A DNA stretch of 10,913 nucleotides. Source: Streptosporangiaceae bacterium (GTDB lineage: Bacteria; Actinomycetota; Actinomycetes; Streptosporangiales; Streptosporangiaceae). Shown here in pieces: positions 6,463 to 10,913 of this stretch. How positions within the stretch are numbered: the first letter of the stretch is position 1; every line of letters starts with the position of its first letter. The notes under the pieces are model-generated. The model searched no databases and was not told the origin of the DNA. It saw only the letters and a program-made list of their open reading frames with translations. The position numbers and the translations under genes were made by a program. The stretch spans positions 1 through 10,913 of the forward strand of contig JASIBJ010000714.1 of the NCBI GenBank assembly GCA_030045215.1, in the 5' to 3' direction.

Positions 6463-7737
6463 GTGGCACGCATCGGCGATGGCGGTGACCTGCTGAAGTG
6501 CTCGTTCTGCGGAAAGAGTCAGAAGCAGGTCAAAAAGCTCATTGCCGGTCCCGGCGTGTACATCTGCGACGAGTGCATCGATCTGTGTAACGAGATCATC
6601 GAAGAGGAGCTAGCCGAGCCGGCAGAACTGAAATGGGACAGTCTGCCCAAGCCACGGGAAATCTACGAGTTCCTTGACTCTTACGTAATCGGCCAGGACA
6701 AGGCCAAGAAGGGCCTGTCTGTAGCGGTCTACAACCACTACAAGCGGATCCAGTCGGGCGGAGACCGGGCCAGCGAGGACGGCGTCGAGCTGGCCAAGTC
6801 CAACATCCTGCTGCTCGGCCCGACCGGCTCGGGCAAGACGCTGCTGGCCCAAACCCTCGCGCGGCTGCTGAACGTGCCGTTCGCCATCGCCGACGCCACG
6901 GCGCTCACCGAAGCCGGATACGTCGGCGAGGACGTCGAGAACATACTGCTCAAGCTCATCCAGGCCGCCGACTACGACGTCAAGAAGGCCGAGACCGGGA
7001 TCATCTACATCGACGAGATCGACAAGATAGCCCGCAAGAGCGAGAACCCGTCGATCACCCGCGACGTCTCGGGTGAGGGCGTCCAGCAGGCCCTGCTGAA
7101 GATCCTGGAGGGGACCACGGCTTCCGTGCCTCCGCAGGGCGGCCGCAAGCACCCGCATCAGGAGTTCATCCAGATCGACACGACCAACGTGCTGTTCATC
7201 TGCGGCGGGGCCTTCGCCGGCCTTGAGAAGATCATCGAGCAGCGGGTGGGCAAGAGCGGGATGGGCTTCGGCGCGATCTTGCGGGTCAAGACCGACAAGA
7301 CCGAGGCTGACCCGTTCGCGGATGTGATGCCTGAGGACTTGCTCAAGTTCGGCATGATCCCGGAGTTCGTCGGGCGGCTGCCGGTCATCACGAGCGTGCA
7401 CAACCTCGATCGCGAGGCCCTGATCCGGATCCTGACCGAGCCGCGTAATGCCCTCGTGCGCCAGTACCGGCGGCTGTTTGAGCTGGACGGCGTGGACTTG
7501 GAATTCACCGACGACGCTCTGGAGGCAGTGGCCGACCAGGCCATCCTGCGCGGCACCGGGGCGCGCGGGCTGCGCGCGATCCTCGAGGAGGTCCTGCTCT
7601 CGGTCATGTACGAGGTGCCGAGCCGCAAGGACGTCGAGAAGGTCGTGATCAGCGCCGAGGTCGTACTCGAGAACGTGAACCCGACCCTGGTGCCGCGCGA
7701 TGTCGCGCGCCGCGCGCCACGGGAAAAGTCCGCGTAA
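6463..7737 (+). CDS. clpX: ATP-dependent Clp protease ATP-binding subunit ClpX
   Basis: Hexameric AAA+ unfoldase that recognises tagged substrates and threads them into ClpP. The 424-residue product is full length. The N-terminal zinc-binding domain has Cys13, Cys16, Cys35 and Cys38. Then come Walker A GPTGSGKT (119-126), the pore loop GYVG (152-155), Walker B IIYIDE (180-185), the RKH loop (228-230), the arginine finger in PEFVGRLP, and sensor 2 in GTGARGLRA (364-372). The ClpP-docking loop reads SGMGFGA (265-271), so the tripeptide is MGF in place of the usual IGF or the mycobacterial LGF. GTG 6463 gives the conserved start [18 protein letters not shown] and has AAGGAG seven bases upstream; the frame remains open to 6403 without support. 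It ends 10 bp before the stop of the convergent ABC ATPase gene. Confidence 0.97.
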   Translation: MARIGDGGDLLKCSFCGKSQKQVKKLIAGPGVYICDECIDLCNEIIEEELAEPAELKWDSLPKPREIYEFLDSYVIGQDKAKKGLSVAVYNHYKRIQSGGDRASEDGVELAKSNILLLGPTGSGKTLLAQTLARLLNVPFAIADATALTEAGYVGEDVENILLKLIQAADYDVKKAETGIIYIDEIDKIARKSENPSITRDVSGEGVQQALLKILEGTTASVPPQGGRKHPHQEFIQIDTTNVLFICGGAFAGLEKIIEQRVGKSGMGFGAILRVKTDKTEADPFADVMPEDLLKFGMIPEFVGRLPVITSVHNLDREALIRILTEPRNALVRQYRRLFELDGVDLEFTDDALEAVADQAILRGTGARGLRAILEEVLLSVMYEVPSRKDVEKVVISAEVVLENVNPTLVPRDVARRAPREKSA

Positions 7738-7754
7738 CTCGAGCCGTTTACGCG
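7731..7754. terminator. Inverted repeat containing both convergent stop codons
   Basis: CGCGTAA (7731-7737, end of clpX) and TTACGCG (7748-7754, end of the ABC ATPase gene read on the other strand) are perfect 7-base arms with a 10-base loop. Each arm holds an alanine codon and the TAA stop. With no other room between the genes this could act as a small two-way terminator; the stem is short and has no T-run. Confidence 0.4.
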
Positions 7755-8461
7755 ACCGGTTGCTCGGCGGCGGTTAGGTGCCCGTCGCTGACCCTCAGGA
7801 CCCGGTCAGCCAGTTCGATAAGCGCCTTGTCGTGCGTCGCGACAATGCCCGTCATGCCCTCGGCATGCACGATCCTGCGAAGCAGCCCCATGATCTGCGT
7901 GCCCGTGGCCACATCCAGCTGTCCCGTCGGCTCGTCGGCGAGCAGGAGGCTAGCGTTGTTGGCCAGGCCCCTGGCGATCGCCACCCGCTGCTGCTCGCCG
8001 CCGGACAGCTCGTAGGGGCGCTGATGCTCGCGGCCCTCGAGGCCGACCACCCGCAGCAGGTCGCGAACGCGCTTCTCGCGCTCGGCCGGCGACCGCCGGG
8101 CCAGGCGCATCGGGATGCCGACGTTCTCCGCGGCGGTCAGCATCGGCAGCAGCGCGAACGACTGGAACACCAGCGCGATCCGGTCCCGCCGCAAGGCTCG
8201 CAGCTCGTCACCGTGCATCGCCGACATATCGGTCCCCTCGAACCAGACGTGACCGGACGTCGGCCGGTCCAGCCCGGCCAGGATGCTCAGCAGTGTCGTC
8301 TTGCCGGACCCGGAGCGGCCGACGACCGCGACCAGCTCACCCCGGTTTACCTCGAACGACACGCCGCGCAGGGCGTGCACCTTCTGGCTTCCCGCGCGGA
8401 AAGTCCTGGTGACGTCCTCGACGCGGATTATTTCGTCGTTCCGCTCGCTCGCTGCGCTCAT
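7748..8461 (-). CDS. ABC transporter ATP-binding protein, MacB/LolD type
   Basis: ATPase subunit of an FtsX-type ABC transporter, sitting on the inner face of the membrane. The 237 residues form one complete nucleotide-binding domain: Walker A GRSGSGKT (48-55), Q-loop VFQSFALLPMLTAAENV (Gln100), signature LSGGEQQRV (152-160), Walker B LLLADEPT (172-179) with Glu177, and switch His210. The AENV..P block after the Q-loop is characteristic of the MacB/LolD/FtsE group, which drives mechanical work or lipid and peptide export more than import. ATG 8461 overlaps the stop of the preceding ATPase gene as ATGA, so translation is likely coupled. It is the last gene of the operon seen here. Substrate is unknown. 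Confidence 0.92.
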   Translation of the reverse strand: MSAASERNDEIIRVEDVTRTFRAGSQKVHALRGVSFEVNRGELVAVVGRSGSGKTTLLSILAGLDRPTSGHVWFEGTDMSAMHGDELRALRRDRIALVFQSFALLPMLTAAENVGIPMRLARRSPAEREKRVRDLLRVVGLEGREHQRPYELSGGEQQRVAIARGLANNASLLLADEPTGQLDVATGTQIMGLLRRIVHAEGMTGIVATHDKALIELADRVLRVSDGHLTAAEQPVA

Positions 8462-9492
8462 CGTGGCCCGTTCTGCTCGTCATCGCTGCCGTAGCCGCGT
8501 ACGGGCCGACTGCCACCGGCCGGGCTGGCACCGGACGGGCTGGCACCGGACGGGCTGGCGTCGGCCGGACGCACGGTCACGTACTCGGGTTCGAGCCCGA
8601 GCCTGACCCGGTCGCGCATCCCGAGAGCCTCGATGTACTCCGCGGGCAACTGCAGCCGGCCGGCCCGGTCAAGCGCCGCGAACTGCTCGGCGACGTGGGA
8701 CTCGGCGCCGGACTCGTCGATCTCGGTCCGGCGCAGCACTTCGGTGCTGATCCGGCCGTCCCTGATCGCGATGGTCCTGCTCACGTGCTCAGAGACGGTC
8801 TCGTCGTGAGTCACGACCAGGATGGTGGCACCGGTCTCGACGTTAGCGGTCCGCAGCGCACCGAACACCTCGGCCGCGGTCTGATTGTCGAGTTCGCCGG
8901 TCGGCTCGTCTGCCAGCAGAACAGGCGGGCTGTTCGCCATCGCGACTCCGATCGCGACCCGCTGCTGCTGACCACCGGACATCTCCGGCACCATCTTGTT
9001 GCGGCAGTCGCCGACGCCGAGAATCTCGAGGATGTCAGTCACGAGCCGTCTACGGTTCCTGCGGCCGACCCCGGCCAGCTGCATCGGCAACGCGACGTTC
9101 TCGGCTGCGGTCAGGTGCGGCAACAGGTTCCTGCTGGTCTGCTGCCACAGGAAGCCCACGGTTGAGCGCCAGTAATCGAGTCGCTCCTTGCTGGTCATGG
9201 TCAGCAGGTCGTGACCGGCGACCGTGGCCTTGCCGCCGGTTGGCTGGTCGAGCCCGGCGAGGATGTTCAGCAGCGTGGACTTTCCGCTGCCGGAGGCGCC
9301 GACCAGTGCCGTCAACTCACCCTTGCCGACGACCAGGTCCAGGCCCTGCAGCGCCTGGACCTCGATGCCGCTGATCTTGAATATCCGTACCAGCCGGTCG
9401 CAGTAGATCATGATGTCGGGCCCGGCCTCGCGCCGGTGGGCGGCTGGCTGCTGCCATTCCAGCTCTTCGGCAAGGATGTCGTCGATGGACAT
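8458..9492 (-). CDS. ABC transporter ATP-binding protein with AbrB-like C-terminal tail
   Basis: The 344-residue product is about 100 residues longer than a plain ATPase subunit. Residues about 28-255 are a complete nucleotide-binding domain of the MacB type: Walker A GASGSGKS (65-72), Q-loop LWQQTSRNLLPHLTAAENV, signature MSGGQQQRV (171-179), Walker B VLLADEPT (191-198), switch His229. After it, residues about 273-310 (LDRAGRLQLPAEYIEALGMR, then DRVRLGLEPEYVTVRPA) resemble the AbrB/SpoVT swapped-hairpin fold, whose usual form is 'GRVTIPKEIREALGLKPGDRVEFE'. A Ser-Gly-Ala-Ser-Pro repeat and a charged end follow. ATG 9492 was chosen because GAGGAGG (9503-9509) precedes it and the start follows the permease stop by two bases; the frame runs on to 10086 but that part is a shadow of the permease. 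Substrate is unknown. Confidence 0.9.
   Translation of the reverse strand: MSIDDILAEELEWQQPAAHRREAGPDIMIYCDRLVRIFKISGIEVQALQGLDLVVGKGELTALVGASGSGKSTLLNILAGLDQPTGGKATVAGHDLLTMTSKERLDYWRSTVGFLWQQTSRNLLPHLTAAENVALPMQLAGVGRRNRRRLVTDILEILGVGDCRNKMVPEMSGGQQQRVAIGVAMANSPPVLLADEPTGELDNQTAAEVFGALRTANVETGATILVVTHDETVSEHVSRTIAIRDGRISTEVLRRTEIDESGAESHVAEQFAALDRAGRLQLPAEYIEALGMRDRVRLGLEPEYVTVRPADASPSGASPSGASPAGGSRPVRGYGSDDEQNGPR
8521..8565. repeat. 15-bp tandem repeat in the ATPase tail
   Basis: Two exact 15-base copies (8521-8535 and 8536-8550, starting CGGGCTGGCACCGGA) and a third that differs at several positions (8551-8565). On the - strand they encode the Ser-Gly-Ala-Ser-Pro linker. In-frame gain or loss of units would alter the tail length only. 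Confidence 0.85.
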
Positions 9493-9494
9493 GG

Positions 9495-10913
9495 CTAGGT
9501 GGCCTCCTCGGTGCGGAGCGCGGTGGCGGTGCTGGTGCGGCGGGCGAGTAGTTGCTCGGCGGTGATGCCGGCCAGGGCCAGGATGATGGCGATGGCGGCG
9601 GTGATGAGGATGGGGGTCGGGTAGAGCTGGACGGGGACGGTGACCTGGGAGCTGGTGAGGGGGGAGAGGTCGACGACGCGGTGCAGGATGAGGGCGAGGG
9701 TGGCGATGGCGGCGGTGGTGCCGATGATGGCGACGGCGAGCAGGGCGAGGGGGTCGAAGAGGGCGAGGGCGAAGGCTTGCCCGGTCGACATGCCGAGGGC
9801 GGACATGCGGGTCATGAGGATGCGGCGGCGGGGTGCGGAGGCCAGGAGGGCGAACAGCAGCGCGACGGCGCTGAGCGCGGCGGCGGTCCAGCCGCTCAGT
9901 GCGAACAGGCCGATGGCGTAGCGGGCGGGGGAGTTGTCCTGGGCGGCGATCAGCCCTTGCCGGGTGGTGAGCTGGAAGCCGGGCATGTGCCGGTCGATCG
10001 CGGCCAGCCGGGTGGTGGGGACGCCCGATCCGGTGACCAGCAGGGTGTCTGGTCCGGGCAGGGCAGGGATGTCGGGCGCGGCCCATTGCGGGTAGATGAT
10101 GTAGGCGCCGCCCTGCGGGAACGCGGGCGTGTCCTGGCTGACGGTGCCGGTGATCGTGACGTGCAGGGACTGGCCGAAGTAGGTGAACGTGCGGCGGGAG
10201 GCGCTGCCGGCGGTCGGTCCGAGCTGGGCGGCCAGCGCTGGTGAGACCAGGACGGGCACGGGCCCGGACCGCTGGGTTAGCCGGGCGGCCGGGAAGCGGG
10301 GCCAGGGCGTGGCCGTGGCGAGCGCGGCGTAGGGGGCCGGGCTGACCACGGCGATGCCGGCCCGGACGGTGCTGCCGGCGCCGTTGGTGATCGTCGGCGC
10401 GTAGCCGGTGCTGGCGCCGGTGGCGTAGATCGCGGCGGTGTGGGTGACACCGGGCACCGCGGCGACCGCGCGCAGGTCGCCGGCGGTGACGGTACCCGCG
10501 CCGGGCGCGGTAAACACGGCGTCGGCGCCGGTCTGGGCCCAGGAGCTGGCGGTCTGGCCGGCGGCGACCGACAGGGTGAGCAGCCAGCCGAGCAGGGCCA
10601 GGGTCATTGTCAGGACCAGGGTCGCGGCGGGCATGAGGGCGCGCAGCCGGGACCGGCCGGCTCCGGTCAGGCCCAGGAACGTGACCGGGCCGCGGGCCGC
10701 CCCGGCCACCGGCAGCAGGGCCCGGATCGGGACCGGGTAGAGCCGGGCGATGATGATGGCGGCGGTGGCGGCCAGCAGCGCCGGGCAGGCGAAGGCGAGC
10801 TGGTTGGAGCCGGTGCCGGTGCCGCGGACCAGCAGGGCGCTGACCGCCCCGGCCGTGACCACCACGACCGTGGCCTCGGCCACGACCCGCCGGGCCGAGC
10901 GGCGGCCGGCCGT
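9495..10913 (-). CDS. FtsX-like ABC transporter permease, 5'-truncated
   Basis: Membrane subunit of the ABC transporter whose ATPases follow. The visible 472 residues have no stop up to the window edge, and the residues before the GTG at 10883 (TAGRRSARRV) fit the family, so the N-terminus lies outside. Hydrophobic segments are seen just inside the edge (VVVVTAGAVSALLV, then LAFACPALLAATAAIIIA, then MPAATLVLTMTLALLGWLL). A long extracellular domain of some 200 residues follows, and then three C-terminal segments of the FtsX domain (GWTAAALSAVALLFALLA, DPLALLAVAIIGTTAAIA, and ILITAAIAIILALAG). RRRILMTRMSALGMSTGQAF is the coupling region common to this family. The last 120 or so codons nearly all end in C, more than in the neighbours. 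The stop lies two bases before the next ATG. FtsX-type permeases act in export, lipoprotein handling or cell-wall hydrolase control; which applies is not readable. Confidence 0.88.
   Translation of the reverse strand, partial: TAGRRSARRVVAEATVVVVTAGAVSALLVRGTGTGSNQLAFACPALLAATAAIIIARLYPVPIRALLPVAGAARGPVTFLGLTGAGRSRLRALMPAATLVLTMTLALLGWLLTLSVAAGQTASSWAQTGADAVFTAPGAGTVTAGDLRAVAAVPGVTHTAAIYATGASTGYAPTITNGAGSTVRAGIAVVSPAPYAALATATPWPRFPAARLTQRSGPVPVLVSPALAAQLGPTAGSASRRTFTYFGQSLHVTITGTVSQDTPAFPQGGAYIIYPQWAAPDIPALPGPDTLLVTGSGVPTTRLAAIDRHMPGFQLTTRQGLIAAQDNSPARYAIGLFALSGWTAAALSAVALLFALLASAPRRRILMTRMSALGMSTGQAFALALFDPLALLAVAIIGTTAAIATLALILHRVVDLSPLTSSQVTVPVQLYPTPILITAAIAIILALAGITAEQLLARRTSTATALRTEEAT
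9743..9769 (+). other. G-quadruplex motif on the template strand of the permease gene
   Basis: Four G-runs (9743-9745, 9749-9753, 9761-9763, 9767-9769) with loops of 3, 7 and 3 bases meet the common G3+N1-7 rule. It lies on the + strand, the template for the - strand permease gene, in a stretch of strong G/C strand skew. Formation is a prediction. Confidence 0.45.

Noticed and set aside
6168..6473. 101-codon frame on the - strand over the clpP2-clpX gap
   Set aside because: It overlaps the clpP2 end and the clpX start antisense, has no binding site, and its composition looks like non-coding GC-rich DNA.
9493..10086. Long N-terminal extension of the ATPase gene, rich in His, Pro and Arg
   Set aside because: It is the second frame of the permease gene; the ATPase has a strong binding site and conserved domain only from 9492.
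9552..10244. Gly/Glu/Asp-rich frame on the + strand
   Set aside because: Antisense shadow of the permease gene caused by its C-ending codons; no homology sense and no binding site.

Overview
The window is high-GC actinobacterial DNA, judged from G/C-ending codons, GTG starts behind GAGGAGG-type ribosome binding sites, and the gene order tig-clpP1-clpP2-clpX with two different ClpP proteins. The closest protein resemblance I can recall is to Mycobacterium and Streptomyces Clp proteins. Genus cannot be set by eye; a Streptosporangiales- or Streptomyces-like soil actinomycete fits.

Left part (1-3322): the 3' end of a large MalT/LAL-type LuxR regulator (+ strand, cut by the window start) converges on a gene for an HdeD-like (DUF308) six-helix membrane protein with a long disordered N-terminus (- strand). 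A 13-bp perfect hairpin lies between them. The membrane-protein gene diverges from tig. Their 284-bp shared upstream region carries two perfect palindromes, a -10-like element for tig, and a small hairpin over the membrane protein's ribosome binding site.

Centre (3323-7737): the protein quality-control cluster. It holds trigger factor, the two protease subunits ClpP1 and ClpP2, and the unfoldase ClpX, all on the + strand. Trigger factor meets nascent chains at the ribosome exit; ClpX unfolds substrates and feeds the ClpP1P2 chamber. A 14-base element upstream of clpP1 reads GTTCGC-N5-GCG on the - strand, the box I recall for the Clp regulator ClgR, so clpP1P2 probably has its own ClgR-activated promoter. 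clpX has a 209-bp leader and probably its own promoter.

Right part (7748-10913): a - strand ABC transporter operon of the FtsX/MacB type. In transcription order it holds a permease (5' end beyond the window), an ATPase with an AbrB-like C-terminal tail, and a second plain ATPase, joined by a 2-nt gap and an ATGA overlap. It converges on clpX with only 10 bp between the stop codons, which are themselves arms of an inverted repeat.

The backbone is conventional. The points most worth a second look are the AbrB-like fold fused to the ABC ATPase, the ClgR box, the AT-rich codon patch and the Glu-to-Tyr change in ClpP1, and the palindromes in the tig upstream region. I saw no CRISPR array, tRNA, rRNA or insertion sequence.
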